Origin: Methanobacteriaceae archaeon
GTDB lineage: Archaea; Methanobacteriota; Methanobacteria; Methanobacteriales; Methanobacteriaceae
NCBI GenBank assembly: GCA_023249725.1
Contig: JAHFBZ010000002.1
Span: forward strand, 18,184 to 82,183
Direction of reading: 5' to 3'
Length of the DNA stretch: 64,000 nt
In this document: piece by piece, positions 1-10,466 of the stretch
How the letters are laid out: every line of letters starts with the position of its first letter
How positions within the stretch are numbered: position 1 is the stretch's first letter
Program-made: the position numbers and the translations under genes
Notes under the pieces: model-generated
Seen by the model: the letters and a program-made list of their open reading frames with translations, nothing else
What the model was told of the DNA's origin: nothing
The model's database searches: none

Positions 1-826
1 AAAGGGTCATTAAATCTCGGGTAGGGGTGGTACAGTATACGGGCCCTTCATATCCATAGTGGTATAGATAAGGTAAGAAACCAGAGTGATCTAAATGTGC
101 GTGAGTTATGACTACTGCATCTAAATCACCTAAAACAAATTCAGGAACATTTAAAAATGGATATGAGCCTTTTTCATCTCCTCCAGCTACATTAACACCA
201 CAATCAAGAAGTACGCGGCTATTAGGAGTTTGTAAAAGTGAACAAGAACGTCCTACTTCTCTAAAACCCCCCATGGAGGTTACACGAGTCCAATCATTGT
301 CGTATTTAATTTCCTGATGGATTCGATGTCCTAATTCTTGTAATATTTTTTTGCGTTCTTTGCTGTTCTTTCTGAGAGTTCTTCTAATCCTCTGAATTAT
401 TTCAGATGAAATTGGGGGTGTTCTTAATATTTTTGGAGCCCAACCAATTCTTTTTACAATTTCACGAGAAGTAGCACCGTACTTACCAATAACTAAACCC
501 GGTTTACGGGCTTCAATTATTACTTCGCAGGTAACTTCATCAAATGAAATATTAGTAATATTAGCTTCTTCAGGGACAGTTTCATGGATCTTATTTATTG
601 CTTTTTCTGGATCCGCTAAAACTGAACGATCTGAACGTATAATTATTCGTTTTCTTATGTCTTTAGCCAAGTCTCGAATCAAATCTCCGTTTTCGGTAAT
701 TATCTCTGGATTTTTAGTGTAGATAACTACTTCTGGACCTTCGAATTCTACTTTGGCCACTTGTACTCTAGGGGGTAATCTGTGTACTATTGTCTTTTTG
801 ATTTCTTCAAGAATCTCTGAAACCAT
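1..826 (-). CDS. aCPSF1, archaeal CPSF-type ribonuclease (3' end missing)
   Basis: Homologue of the archaeal CPSF73-like beta-CASP ribonuclease that carries out 3'-end processing linked to transcription termination. The 275 visible codons begin with two KH-type RNA-binding segments; the second contains a [12 protein letters not shown] loop near residues 120-130. They are followed by the start of the metallo-beta-lactamase domain with a clear THAHLDHSG zinc-binding motif. The gene runs off the left edge, so the beta-CASP half is not seen. The ATG at 826 begins [10 protein letters not shown], which matches the family start. It lies about 100 bp downstream of the proteasome beta gene on the same strand and may be cotranscribed with it. 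Confidence 0.93.
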   Translation of the reverse strand, partial: MVSEILEEIKKTIVHRLPPRVQVAKVEFEGPEVVIYTKNPEIITENGDLIRDLAKDIRKRIIIRSDRSVLADPEKAINKIHETVPEEANITNISFDEVTCEVIIEARKPGLVIGKYGATSREIVKRIGWAPKILRTPPISSEIIQRIRRTLRKNSKERKKILQELGHRIHQEIKYDNDWTRVTSMGGFREVGRSCSLLQTPNSRVLLDCGVNVAGGDEKGSYPFLNVPEFVLGDLDAVVITHAHLDHSGFLPYLYHYGYEGPVYCTTPTRDLMTL

Positions 827-928
827 AAAATCACTTCGAAAAAATAGAAAATGTAGTAAACTTAAGTTTACTTAATTTAGAAGTCGATATTTAATTAGTA
901 AATGGTAGAAAAAAGAAAGAATTTAAAA

Positions 929-1558
929 TTAGATAATTTCTTTTAATCTTTTTTGAACCTCTTCTTCTTCGAGCATTCGATATCCTTCTTCTGTTACTAG
1001 GGCTATTAATATGCCGTTCCCAGAATAAGTATCTCTTTCCATAGCAGATTTAATTGCTCGAATGGCTATGTCCACACCTTCTTCAACATATATGTCGTCG
1101 GTGTATCTGTCTTCCAGGACACCATAAGCGAAAGGAGAACCAGATCCAGTTGATATGAATTTATCTTTAATCATACCTCCGGCAGGATCTAAGGAGTAAA
1201 TTTTAGCTCCATCTTCGTCAACTCCTCCAATTAATGTTTGAACAAAGAATGGGTAAAATCTGGATGAGTGTAAAATATTTGCGGATAATGCAGATGCAGC
1301 TTCAATACTGATTTGCTCTCCGTTTCTCATTTTATAAAGTGCTACTTCAGCACGTATATATTTCATTAGGCTCTGTGCATCACCAACAGATCCAGCTATG
1401 GTGGTTGCTATATGATCATCAATTTTAAAGATCTTTTCTGCAACCTTGTGGGCGACTAAATTGCCCATACTGGCTCTTCTTTCGGTAGCAAAAACCACTC
1501 CGTCTTTGCAAGTTATACCGACAGTTGTAGTGCCTTTTAATGTGTTTTTATCATTCAT
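929..1558 (-). CDS. psmB: Proteasome beta subunit
   Basis: Catalytic beta subunit of the archaeal 20S proteasome, an Ntn hydrolase. With the ATG at 1558 the protein has 209 residues and a nine-residue propeptide ending in Gly9. Autocleavage would expose Thr10 of TTTVGI as the active-site nucleophile. The family motifs ATERRAS, a GSVGDAQ turn and SGSPFAYGVLE are present. The reading frame stays open upstream to 1621, but a GAGGTG ribosome site eight bases before 1558 and the short family propeptide fix the start there. It sits between purP/cadD-like genes and aCPSF1, as in related Methanobacteriales. Confidence 0.96.
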   Translation of the reverse strand: MNDKNTLKGTTTVGITCKDGVVFATERRASMGNLVAHKVAEKIFKIDDHIATTIAGSVGDAQSLMKYIRAEVALYKMRNGEQISIEAASALSANILHSSRFYPFFVQTLIGGVDEDGAKIYSLDPAGGMIKDKFISTGSGSPFAYGVLEDRYTDDIYVEEGVDIAIRAIKSAMERDTYSGNGILIALVTEEGYRMLEEEEVQKRLKEII

Positions 1559-1850
1559 AGAATAACACCTCAGGAAAAAATAATAGTCAAAAATCAGTTC
1601 TATCCCTACATTATCCCTCATGTTATATAAATATTATTGACTTATTCTTAACTTTTTAATACAAAAAAACTAGCATATAATCTTTAAAATCATATATTAA
1701 TTCAATATTTCTTTTATTCAATATTTCTTTTAAATAAATTTTATTGTAAAAGCTAAATTTAAATAGAATTTTTAAATCCTCAATTTATATTTAAGTAAAT
1801 ATTGATTTATTATTTTGACATTATATTTTACGTATTTCATACAGATTTAA

Positions 1851-2579
1851 TCATGACATTCGCATGTAGTTAGAAACAATTATCCCTATCCCTAATAATA
1901 TCAAAACAAAAGGAAGAATTATATGCCCATATTTTTCTATTTTAATTCCTAAAAGCTTGTTTTTTATAATTAAATGAGCAAAAAAACACCAAATTCCAGT
2001 AATAATCAAAAATATTAAAATGGTTAATAAAAGCTCGCTCTGGTTTAATATTGAAAATAAAGGAGTATAAACTCCTATATTATCTACTCCATTAGAAATG
2101 GTTATTAAGGCCACAGAAAACCAGGCTAAACTGCTATAATTTCTTGAATTTAGGTGATCCTCTTTAAAAAAACTTTTTTGATCAATTTCATTAACTAAAA
2201 TCTCATCATCCACATTAGTAGTAGTATTATCTAATTTTTCACTAGAATTACTACTCTCCGAATTAATAAATGAACTTCCATTTGAAATAGGGATTATTGA
2301 TTTTGTTTTATTCATATAAAGATCCATAATTTCTTTTAATCCTATTAATAGTGGTATAAAACCCATTAAAACCATTAAAAAATCTGTAATATATGATTTG
2401 AATATATAAACGGGAATAATTATCAATATCAATGAAATAATGCCGGCATACTGGCCTATGATTATGGATGAGGTGTCATATTGTGGATGGGCAAAGAATA
2501 CTGTTAAAAGAAATAAATTATCGATATTAGTTGCTATAAACGTAGATATGGCCATAGAAACAATTATTAAAATGTCCAT
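1851..2579 (-). CDS. CadD-family cadmium resistance-type transporter
   Basis: Multi-spanning membrane protein of 242 residues resembling the CadD family of the LysE/CadD superfamily, whose members export cadmium or other small cations. About five to six hydrophobic helices are visible. The N-terminal helix carries the family-typical TNIDNLFLL segment (residues ~17-25), and a similar NGVDNIGVY segment occurs near residue 162, as expected for an internally duplicated transporter. Residues ~95-145 form a long hydrophilic Ser/Asn-rich cytoplasmic loop between the two halves, longer than I expect for the family. The substrate cannot be inferred from sequence. It stands alone between purP and psmB. 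Confidence 0.75.
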   Translation of the reverse strand: MDILIIVSMAISTFIATNIDNLFLLTVFFAHPQYDTSSIIIGQYAGIISLILIIIPVYIFKSYITDFLMVLMGFIPLLIGLKEIMDLYMNKTKSIIPISNGSSFINSESSNSSEKLDNTTTNVDDEILVNEIDQKSFFKEDHLNSRNYSSLAWFSVALITISNGVDNIGVYTPLFSILNQSELLLTILIFLIITGIWCFFAHLIIKNKLLGIKIEKYGHIILPFVLILLGIGIIVSNYMRMS

Positions 2580-2627
2580 GTTGAATTCACTTTAAAAATA
2601 AAATTTAAAGAAAAAAAAATATAGGAA

Positions 2628-3719
2628 CTAAGTGATTAAATCATCTACTTTGTCTTCAGAAATTGCGTTTTTAATTTCCCGAGCAATTCTTTGACCCATG
2701 CTCATTTCTTCTTCAAATAAGAGATAACTGTATGCAGAACCATTCATGAAGGTGTTGGTTCCACCATCTGTCCGAGCACTCATTTCAAAGGTCACAATTT
2801 CCAAATTATCTGTACACATGGTCTGTAAACAGAATGGACCATTCATTCCAGGCTTTACTAATTTTTTAGCGGATTCAACAAGTTTGTCTCCAATATCAAA
2901 AACTTGAGGGAGCAGGGATTCTCTCATTACTACTGGATGGTTACCAGTTATAACGTAAGATGGGTCCAGCCCAATATCTAACTGATCCTTAGCAGGTATC
3001 CTTACTAAACCATCAATATTGGATTCAAATCGGCTGTCCATACCTAGAAGTTCCACTTCATCATTTAATACAGAATAGAAATAGTGAATACAGAAATTGG
3101 TACCAGAAACGTATTCTTCTATGTGGGCTTTGGGAACATCATCTTCTTCAATCCATTCGCGCTCTAGCATATTAGCTATTTTAGTATCAAATTCTTCTTT
3201 AGAAGATGCTACAAAGTATCCTTTTCCTCCACGGGCACCTGGGAATTTAACCATAACTGTACGATCAATATCTTCGGAATTATCGAATTTAAGAGGCATT
3301 CTTATGTCTGATTCCATCATCATCTGCCTTTCTAAATCTCTTTCAGCTTCCCAGCGTAGAATATCTCGGTTACCAAACATAGGAACATTGAAATCGTTTT
3401 CAATCCTATCCAGGCCAGCATATGCCACAAAAGATCCGTGAGGGATTACTATGCTGTTCATGGCTCGAAGTTGCTCTTGAACATCTTCATTTACAATATC
3501 ACGGAATTTATCAACTATTATGTATTCATCGGCCACTTTAAATCGTTGATATGGGACTTCTCGCCCTTTTTCACAAACTACTGCAGTTTTAAATCCTTCT
3601 TTTTTTGCTCCTTTTAAAATATGAAGGGAAGTGTGACTTCCTAAAGTAGCAATTGTAATGTCGTTTTTGTCATATTTGGCAAGGATACTTAAAATTTCAT
3701 CTCTGTTTACTTTACTCAT
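2628..3719 (-). CDS. purP: FAICAR synthetase PurP (formate-dependent)
   Basis: 5-formaminoimidazole-4-carboxamide ribonucleotide synthetase, which uses ATP and free formate instead of formyl-folate for the penultimate step of archaeal purine synthesis. The 363-residue length is typical. The N-terminal [19 protein letters not shown] segment and the ATP-grasp-type [14 protein letters not shown] loop (around residues 155-168) are diagnostic, as is [20 protein letters not shown] near the C-terminus. The ATG at 3719 follows a GGGGAG ribosome site. It is divergent from taw2, with a 259-bp AT-rich gap. Confidence 0.96.
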   Translation of the reverse strand: MSKVNRDEILSILAKYDKNDITIATLGSHTSLHILKGAKKEGFKTAVVCEKGREVPYQRFKVADEYIIVDKFRDIVNEDVQEQLRAMNSIVIPHGSFVAYAGLDRIENDFNVPMFGNRDILRWEAERDLERQMMMESDIRMPLKFDNSEDIDRTVMVKFPGARGGKGYFVASSKEEFDTKIANMLEREWIEEDDVPKAHIEEYVSGTNFCIHYFYSVLNDEVELLGMDSRFESNIDGLVRIPAKDQLDIGLDPSYVITGNHPVVMRESLLPQVFDIGDKLVESAKKLVKPGMNGPFCLQTMCTDNLEIVTFEMSARTDGGTNTFMNGSAYSYLLFEEEMSMGQRIAREIKNAISEDKVDDLIT

Positions 3720-3978
3720 TTAAAACTCCCCGTTAGTTCTTTAAATTATATTTTTCAATAACTAATAATTCCTATAAAATTATTTTTATCTAATATCAAT
3801 ATTCCATATTACCATTTCTTATAGTTATTTTTTTTGTCTTGAATTTCTAAAAATATTTAATGTAAAATAAAACATTCAGATTAATTTGGCATTAGATTAT
3901 ACTATTAGATTTTAATATTTATTATCAGTATATTACATTCAGAGTTATCATATTTAGATATTAAAACCAGTTGATATT

Positions 3979-4707
3979 ATGAAATGGAAAAAGATTGGCC
4001 GCGTGTTATTAGTGGATAAAGACATTGAAAATCCTCAAAAACTTCTTGAAATGAAAGGAATTGAAACTGTGGTCAAGTTAGGCAATATTGGCGGCAAAAA
4101 AAGAGAACCTGATGTTAAAATACTTGCTGGTTCCAATACCGAAACTATAAATCGTGAAAATGGCTGCATATTCAAGCTGGATGTGGCCCGTGTAATGTGG
4201 TCTAAAGGTAATACCAATGAGCGAATGAGAATAGCCAATATTGTTGGGGAAGGGGAAAGAGTGCTGGATATGTTTGCGGGTATTGGTTATTTTACCATTC
4301 CTGCAGCAGTTCACTCTAAAGCAGAAATAATTCATTCTATTGAAATAAATCCGGTGTCTTACGGTTATTTAAATGAAAATATGTCATTAAATAAAGTGGA
4401 AAATATTGTCAAGCCTGTTTTAGGAGATTCTATGGATATTGCCCCTCAGTTTTCTGTGGATAGGGTTTTGATGGGCTATATTGGGAATACTCAAGACTAT
4501 ATTGAATCTGCCGTCGCTGCTATTGATGAATCGGGAATTATTCATTATCATGAGTCAGTTTATGAAAAAATAAAATTTGAAAGGCCAGAGGAGAGAATCC
4601 GAAAGTCTGCTGAATGTATGGATGTTGAGATTCTTAATAAACAAGTTATAAAAAAATATTCGCCGGGAGTTGTACATGTGGTTATAGATGCTAAAATAAC
4701 CAAATAG
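3979..4707 (+). CDS. taw2: tRNA(Phe) wybutosine-type aminocarboxypropyltransferase Taw2
   Basis: SAM-dependent enzyme of the Trm5/TYW2 family that transfers the 3-amino-3-carboxypropyl group of SAM to position 7 of the tricyclic base at G37 of tRNA(Phe). The class I SAM motif VLDMFAGIGYFTIPAA is at residues ~95-110 and the acidic motif IEINP follows. The DRVLMGYIGN motif has Gly where Trm5 methyltransferases carry an Asn in a DxVxMNLP motif, which favours Taw2 over Trm5. The HYHESVY segment also fits the Taw2/TYW2 branch. The length, 242 residues, is in the normal range. The ribosome site is weak. Confidence 0.85.
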   Translation: MKWKKIGRVLLVDKDIENPQKLLEMKGIETVVKLGNIGGKKREPDVKILAGSNTETINRENGCIFKLDVARVMWSKGNTNERMRIANIVGEGERVLDMFAGIGYFTIPAAVHSKAEIIHSIEINPVSYGYLNENMSLNKVENIVKPVLGDSMDIAPQFSVDRVLMGYIGNTQDYIESAVAAIDESGIIHYHESVYEKIKFERPEERIRKSAECMDVEILNKQVIKKYSPGVVHVVIDAKITK

Positions 4708-4979
4708 AATGCCCAATATTAAATAAAATATTAATTAGATGGGAAAGGGATTGAGAAAATATATTTATATTTGAAATCATCTTAAGTAGATTAAAATTCT
4801 TTATTTTAAATTTAAACGATTTTAATAAGGATTAATCCTCTGCCTATATATAAATAATAACTAAGATTAAATATTATAAATCATAATAATAGTATGGGTA
4901 TTTATTATCTATTATATTTTATAATGGACTATTGGTGAAATAAATGCTTTAAAAATCTTATAAGGGGAAATGTATTAAT

Positions 4980-7634
4980 ATGCCTGCTGCAAAAATTTTA
5001 ATTGTGGAAGATGAAGGATTAACTGCTATGGAACTTCAGCGGAAGTTGAAATTAGCAGGATATGATGTTCCTACATTTGCTTTTTCAGGAAAAGAAGCCA
5101 TAAAAAAAGCAGAAGAGATAAAACCTGATTTGGTTTTAATGGATATTTTTCTAAAGGGTAAAATCGACGGGATTGATGCTGCTGATGAAATTAAAAAGAA
5201 TATGGGAGTTCCCATAATTTACTTGACTGCTCATGGTGATAAAAATACACAAGAGCGCGCAAAAAGTACACGCCCATTTGCTTACCTTTTAAAACCTTTT
5301 GATATAGATATACTCCGGCAAAACATCGATCAAGCTTTATATGAACATAATCTTGAAAAATTAGGGAATTCTGGTGGAAATGTTTTATCTATAGATTTGC
5401 CTCAACATGATGGCGGAATTTTTGTTACAGATAGTAAAGGAATAATAAAGTTTACTAACTCTGAAGCATCATTAATAACTAAAATTCCACAGGAAAATGC
5501 CTTAGGAATGAATATAACTGAAATGCTTAAAATAAACTCAATTCAAAGTAGCAATGGTGCTTTTGATAAAAAACAATTGGATCCAGTTTCATTTTTTTCA
5601 GGACTAGATGCATCTAAATCTGAAGATTTAAGTGGTATGACTTGGTTTGAAACAGATTCAGGACATTTTAAGGCCATAAAATATGTCATATCTCCATTAA
5701 ATAACGAAAAAATGGAATTTAATGGATTATCTATTCTTTTTAATGAAATAAATCTATTAAAAGATCTTGAAATTTATATGGGTGCTATAGACAATGTGTC
5801 TGAGCAATTTCCACAAGAAACAGCAATTTTTGATAATAACGGAAATTTAATTCAGGCCAATAATCTTTTCTTAAAATTTTTTAAAACTAAACATCTTAAA
5901 GATATAAATATTAATTTATTTGATAATTTAGGACTTAGTCGTGATGTAATTAATCTAAAAGATTACGATGATATAAATTACGAGTCCAGATTTGAACCAC
6001 ACGAGATAAATCTAAATCCTGAAATTTCTAAGGTAGTTGAAAAAGGATTATATTTACTATTAAATGGAAATAAAATTCCTTCTAAAAGCAAAAAAAGTTC
6101 TAGTGGTTATTTAATTCATATTAAGAAAATGAAAGAACCAACAGTTCCCGAAAAAATTCCTAAAAATAAAACTGAAACCCCAATCTCTGATTATGAATTC
6201 ATGATTAATTCTATTGATGATGTTTTCTTTGCATTTGATCCTGAATTTTATTGCATTCATTGGAATGATGCTGCTGAGAATCTCACGGGTATTGGTTCTG
6301 AAAATGCTTTAGGTAAATCAATTTATGAACTGTTTTCAGAACTTAAAGGAAGTTTAACAGAAAAATTATATTTGGATGCTTTTAAACAGCAAAAACACTT
6401 GAGTATAATAGACCAATACAAAAAATCAAACAATGAATTTTTTGAAATAAATGCGTATCCATCTAAAAAAGGTGTTTCAGTACTAATTAAAGATGTTACC
6501 AATGTTAAAAAATCTGAAAATGATTTGAAAGTGGAAAAAAATCTTTTAAAATCATTATTAAATCTTGTTGGTGGATCCATTTGTGTTTTTTATGAAGATG
6601 GTTCTATTTTCTTTGCAGATGACTTATTTAAAAAATATTCATCTGATTCAAATAATTTCATAAGAATGTTTACAGGACATGAAAAAAACAACCTGGTTAA
6701 ATATATTAATTCTGTAAAAACATCTAAAAATTTGGATAATCTAAAAATTAAATCTCAAATTAGTCCTAATAGCCACATAGCTTGGAATATAAATCTTTTA
6801 AATGATTTAAACAATGATAATCCTCTATTTTGGGCATCTGGACAAATTTTGAAAAATTCTCCAGTGAATATTGAAAAAAACATTAAAGATATCTCTAGTT
6901 TGGAAAATGATTCCAATTCTTCCAATTCTTCTATATCTCATAATCCTTCAGATTCTGTAAAAACATCTAATAATATTTCGAGCAATGAACTTGAAAAAAT
7001 GACTAATAAGGTCCAGGAAATTGAAATAAGAGAAGCGAATTTAATCAAGAAAAACAAGAAACTTCTCGAAAACTATAATAAAAAGATTAAAGATCTAGAA
7101 TCTGAAAAAAATGACCTTATTTCTAAGGTTAAAGAATTCAAAAGCTCTGAAAAAGAGCTAAAAAACAAATTGAATGTTCAAATGGAAATAAATGAATCTT
7201 TAAATGCTGAATTGGATGAGGATAGTTTATCCTCAAATACAGCAGGTGATGGCACCAACGATAATCAATCTCCAGACGAGCTTAAAAACTCTTTAATGAC
7301 TTATGAACGCCAATATAAAGCTCTTTTAGAAGAAAATAAGGCTTTAAGAGAAAATAAATCTCAGCTTAAAAAACAGGCTAATAAAATTAAAAAAGAGTAT
7401 TTGGATATGGAAAAAGAGTTTAATAGTCAGATTAAATCCCAAAAATCTCAAATAATGAATTTGAGAAAGGCTAATAATTCTTTAAGCAAGGATTATATGG
7501 CATTAGAGAAAAGATCAATATCATTTAAAGAAAATCTTGAAGAAAACATTTCCCTATTGGAAAAGGAAAAAAAACAGGAGATAGAAAAATCACATAGGCT
7601 TGAAAAACAGCTTAAAGATATTAAAAAGATTTAG
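4980..7634 (+). CDS. REC-PAS response regulator with long C-terminal coiled coil
   Basis: An 884-residue cytoplasmic signalling protein. Residues 1-125 are a receiver domain with acidic residues E10/D11, phosphoacceptor D55, T83 and K105 of LLKPF. At least two PAS-like segments follow (about 140-260 and 405-510), with less certain PAS-like sequence at about 270-390 and 520-640. Residues ~680-880 are Lys/Glu-rich with heptad character, a predicted coiled coil. No His-kinase, HATPase, GGDEF, DNA-binding or other output domain is visible, so signalling may go through protein contacts. The neighbouring hybrid kinase at 7788 has a very similar receiver and is the obvious candidate partner. A GGGG ribosome site precedes the ATG. 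Confidence 0.85.
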   Translation: MPAAKILIVEDEGLTAMELQRKLKLAGYDVPTFAFSGKEAIKKAEEIKPDLVLMDIFLKGKIDGIDAADEIKKNMGVPIIYLTAHGDKNTQERAKSTRPFAYLLKPFDIDILRQNIDQALYEHNLEKLGNSGGNVLSIDLPQHDGGIFVTDSKGIIKFTNSEASLITKIPQENALGMNITEMLKINSIQSSNGAFDKKQLDPVSFFSGLDASKSEDLSGMTWFETDSGHFKAIKYVISPLNNEKMEFNGLSILFNEINLLKDLEIYMGAIDNVSEQFPQETAIFDNNGNLIQANNLFLKFFKTKHLKDININLFDNLGLSRDVINLKDYDDINYESRFEPHEINLNPEISKVVEKGLYLLLNGNKIPSKSKKSSSGYLIHIKKMKEPTVPEKIPKNKTETPISDYEFMINSIDDVFFAFDPEFYCIHWNDAAENLTGIGSENALGKSIYELFSELKGSLTEKLYLDAFKQQKHLSIIDQYKKSNNEFFEINAYPSKKGVSVLIKDVTNVKKSENDLKVEKNLLKSLLNLVGGSICVFYEDGSIFFADDLFKKYSSDSNNFIRMFTGHEKNNLVKYINSVKTSKNLDNLKIKSQISPNSHIAWNINLLNDLNNDNPLFWASGQILKNSPVNIEKNIKDISSLENDSNSSNSSISHNPSDSVKTSNNISSNELEKMTNKVQEIEIREANLIKKNKKLLENYNKKIKDLESEKNDLISKVKEFKSSEKELKNKLNVQMEINESLNAELDEDSLSSNTAGDGTNDNQSPDELKNSLMTYERQYKALLEENKALRENKSQLKKQANKIKKEYLDMEKEFNSQIKSQKSQIMNLRKANNSLSKDYMALEKRSISFKENLEENISLLEKEKKQEIEKSHRLEKQLKDIKKI

Positions 7635-7787
7635 GCCAACCTAAAGTTTAGCGGCGCTTTTTTGAAGTGTCATTAATAAATTTTTCCATTTTTTTTTCAA
7701 ACAGTCTATTTAATTATATTTGCTATATTAATTAATTATAATATTAAATTAACAGTATTTTTTGAATTAAAAATATAGGGGTCTGGA

Positions 7788-10421
7788 ATGTCAGGGTTTA
7801 AAGTGCTTTTAGCTGAGGATGAGAGTATAACTGCTCTCCAAATAAAAAATAAACTTAAATCCTGGGATTTTGATGTTGTTGCTGTCGCTTCTTCTGGGGA
7901 AGACGCAATAGTTTTGGCATTAGAAAAAAAACCGGACATTGTTTTGTTGGATATTGTTTTAAAGGGCAATCTGGATGGAATTGACGCTGCTGAAAAAATT
8001 AAGGATACTTTAAATATTCCTATTATTTACCTCACTGCATTCGCCGATGAAAGTACTATGAATAGGGCAAAGTCCACTGAGCCCAGAAATTATATTTTAA
8101 AACCTTTTGATGATAATGAACTCCGATTTGCCTTAGAAATGTCAGTTTATAAAAACCAGATTGAAAATGAACTTAAAGCTGCTCAAAATTACCTGGAATT
8201 AATCACGGAAAATATGGCTGATATTGTAGGACAGTTAGATTTTCATGGGAAATTCCTTTATATTAGTCCTTCTATTAAGAAACTACTGGGATATTGGCCT
8301 ACAGATATTTTAGGAAATACTTTTTTTGAATTGGTGCATCCTGAAGATTTAGAAAGAACTATAAATTGTTTCAACAACTGTATAGAAACTGAACGACCTG
8401 GAAAAATACGAAAAAGGCTTAAAACAATTCAAGGTAGTTATGAGTGGATAGAAACAATGATTAGTCCAGTTTCAAATGCAAATGAAATTAAGGGTGTGGT
8501 TATCAGTTGCAGGGACATTGGGGAGCAGATTAATGTTGAAGAAGAATTAAAGTCTTCTTTAAACTATTCTAGGAATCTTATTGAAGTTAGCTTGGATCCA
8601 ATGGTAACTATTAGTGAAAATGGAGAAATAATGGATGTTAATGGAGCAACTGAAAATAGCACCGGACTTTCTAGGCTAAATCTTATTGGTACTGATTTCT
8701 CACAATACTTTACTGATCCTGAAAAGGCCATGAAAGGTTATCAAAAAACTCTCTTTTATGGCTCTCTTAAAGATTATTCTCTAACACTTCGCCATATTTC
8801 TGGCCGAACCATGGATGTATCATTCAATGCTTCGGTATATCGGAACATGAAGGGGGAAGTGGAAGGTGTTTTTGCCGCAGCCAGAAACATTACTAAACTT
8901 AAAAAAGTAAACAACGCCCTTAAACTAAGTGAAAAACATTTCAGATCTCTAATTGAGAATGCTTTGGATGTTATCATGGTTTTAAATCATCAGGGCGATA
9001 TTACTTATGCTAGTCCTTCAGTAGATAGAGTTTTTGGATATAAGGTTCATGAGTTTTTGGGTTTCAATATATTTGATTTTATTCATAATGCTGATGCTCC
9101 ACGGCTTAATGGGGTATTAATTGATGATATCAATGGCTCAGGATCTGATGCTGATTTTGAAGTTCGCTGCCAGCACGAAAATGGTGAATGGCTGACCTGT
9201 CAAATTATAGTCCAGAATTTAATTAAAGATCCTGCAGTTAGAGGAATAGTTCTTAATATTAGGGACTTAACTCCTAGAAAACAGGCAGAAATGGCTCGAA
9301 ATGACTTAGAAGAAATGTATAGTACTCTAATAACTGCTAGTCCGGACGGTTTCATCGCTACGGATTTAGATGGTGAAATAACTTATGTTTCTGAAAAGGC
9401 ATCCTTTATGATGGGATGGGATGATAAAAAAAAGCTGGTTTCAGAGACTATTTTTGATATTTTAATTCCGGAAGAAAATGATTTATTTTCGAAAAACATG
9501 GACATTGTTGTTAAAAGGGGTGCACTTAGAAACATTGAACATAAAGCCCGGAAAAAAGATGGTGAAATTTTCGTGGCTGAAATGAATATGGCACTCACTC
9601 AAGATTCTAAAGGGAACTCTAAAGGATTCATTGTAACCATTAGAGATGTAACTTATCGTAAAAAAATGGAAAATAAGATTAAATCATCTTTAAAAGAAAA
9701 GGAAATTCTTCTAAAGGAGGTTCATCACAGGGTTAAAAACAATATGCAAGTTATTTCCAGTTTGATTGGTCTTCAATCAGAACATGTGGATGATAAAAAA
9801 ACAAAAGTCATGTTTGAGGATAGTCAAAATCGAATAAGGTCTATGGCATTAATCCATGAAAAATTGTATGGATCACAGGGCATGGAAAAAGTAGATTTTT
9901 CAGAATATGTTAGAAGTTTGGTAAGTTCTCTTGAAAATTCATATGCTCACCAAAATGGTATTGAAGTCATTATTGATGTAGGGGATGTTTTATTAGACAT
10001 AGATCAAGCTATAACTTGTGGATTAATTTTAAATGAACTAATTTCTAACAGTTTCAAATATGCTTTTCCAGAACAGAAAGTTTTAGATAACTATGCTCCA
10101 CTGGAAATAGGTGATGCATCTGAAGATGATTTAGAATCAGATGAGATATCTCCCTTAAAATCAGTTTATTTGACTAATTACAACTTATCTTTAGAAAATC
10201 CACTTATATCTATTGCAGTTTGTTCTATTGGGGAAGAAATTATCTTGCAGGTTGGAGATAATGGTGTTGGTCTTCCAGAAGGTCTAAATTTTGAATATAC
10301 TGACTCATTAGGGCTTCAAATTGTTTGCACACTGGTTGCACAACTTGAAGGAAAAATTAAGCTGGATGAAAGTGAAGGCACTAAATTCATAATCAAATTC
10401 AAAGAAACTGATTCTAATTAA
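7788..10421 (+). CDS. REC-PAS(x4)-HisKA_2 hybrid sensor histidine kinase
   Basis: An 877-residue soluble sensor kinase of the type common in Methanobacterium. An N-terminal receiver (phosphoacceptor D55, T83, K105) is followed by four PAS/PAC modules at about 133-250, 257-375, 380-500 and 510-625. The kinase core is of the HisKA_2 class: EVHHRVKNNMQ has the candidate phosphoacceptor His at 646/647, the N-box has N749 in LILNELISNS, and the ATP-binding G1 box is GDNGVGLPEG starting at D824-1. A DSLGLQIV segment forms the G2-like region. There are no membrane segments, so it senses a cytoplasmic signal. It follows the coiled-coil REC-PAS protein after 153 bp and probably phosphorylates its own or that protein's receiver. 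Confidence 0.9.
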   Translation: MSGFKVLLAEDESITALQIKNKLKSWDFDVVAVASSGEDAIVLALEKKPDIVLLDIVLKGNLDGIDAAEKIKDTLNIPIIYLTAFADESTMNRAKSTEPRNYILKPFDDNELRFALEMSVYKNQIENELKAAQNYLELITENMADIVGQLDFHGKFLYISPSIKKLLGYWPTDILGNTFFELVHPEDLERTINCFNNCIETERPGKIRKRLKTIQGSYEWIETMISPVSNANEIKGVVISCRDIGEQINVEEELKSSLNYSRNLIEVSLDPMVTISENGEIMDVNGATENSTGLSRLNLIGTDFSQYFTDPEKAMKGYQKTLFYGSLKDYSLTLRHISGRTMDVSFNASVYRNMKGEVEGVFAAARNITKLKKVNNALKLSEKHFRSLIENALDVIMVLNHQGDITYASPSVDRVFGYKVHEFLGFNIFDFIHNADAPRLNGVLIDDINGSGSDADFEVRCQHENGEWLTCQIIVQNLIKDPAVRGIVLNIRDLTPRKQAEMARNDLEEMYSTLITASPDGFIATDLDGEITYVSEKASFMMGWDDKKKLVSETIFDILIPEENDLFSKNMDIVVKRGALRNIEHKARKKDGEIFVAEMNMALTQDSKGNSKGFIVTIRDVTYRKKMENKIKSSLKEKEILLKEVHHRVKNNMQVISSLIGLQSEHVDDKKTKVMFEDSQNRIRSMALIHEKLYGSQGMEKVDFSEYVRSLVSSLENSYAHQNGIEVIIDVGDVLLDIDQAITCGLILNELISNSFKYAFPEQKVLDNYAPLEIGDASEDDLESDEISPLKSVYLTNYNLSLENPLISIAVCSIGEEIILQVGDNGVGLPEGLNFEYTDSLGLQIVCTLVAQLEGKIKLDESEGTKFIIKFKETDSN

Positions 10422-10466
10422 CATTAAATAAATTTTAATGAAATTTGACTTGAAAATAAAAATTGA

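Noticed and set aside
108-317. Plus-strand ORF of 69 codons at the left edge
   Set aside because: It is antisense to the aCPSF1 gene, whose KH and metallo-beta-lactamase motifs are unmistakable.
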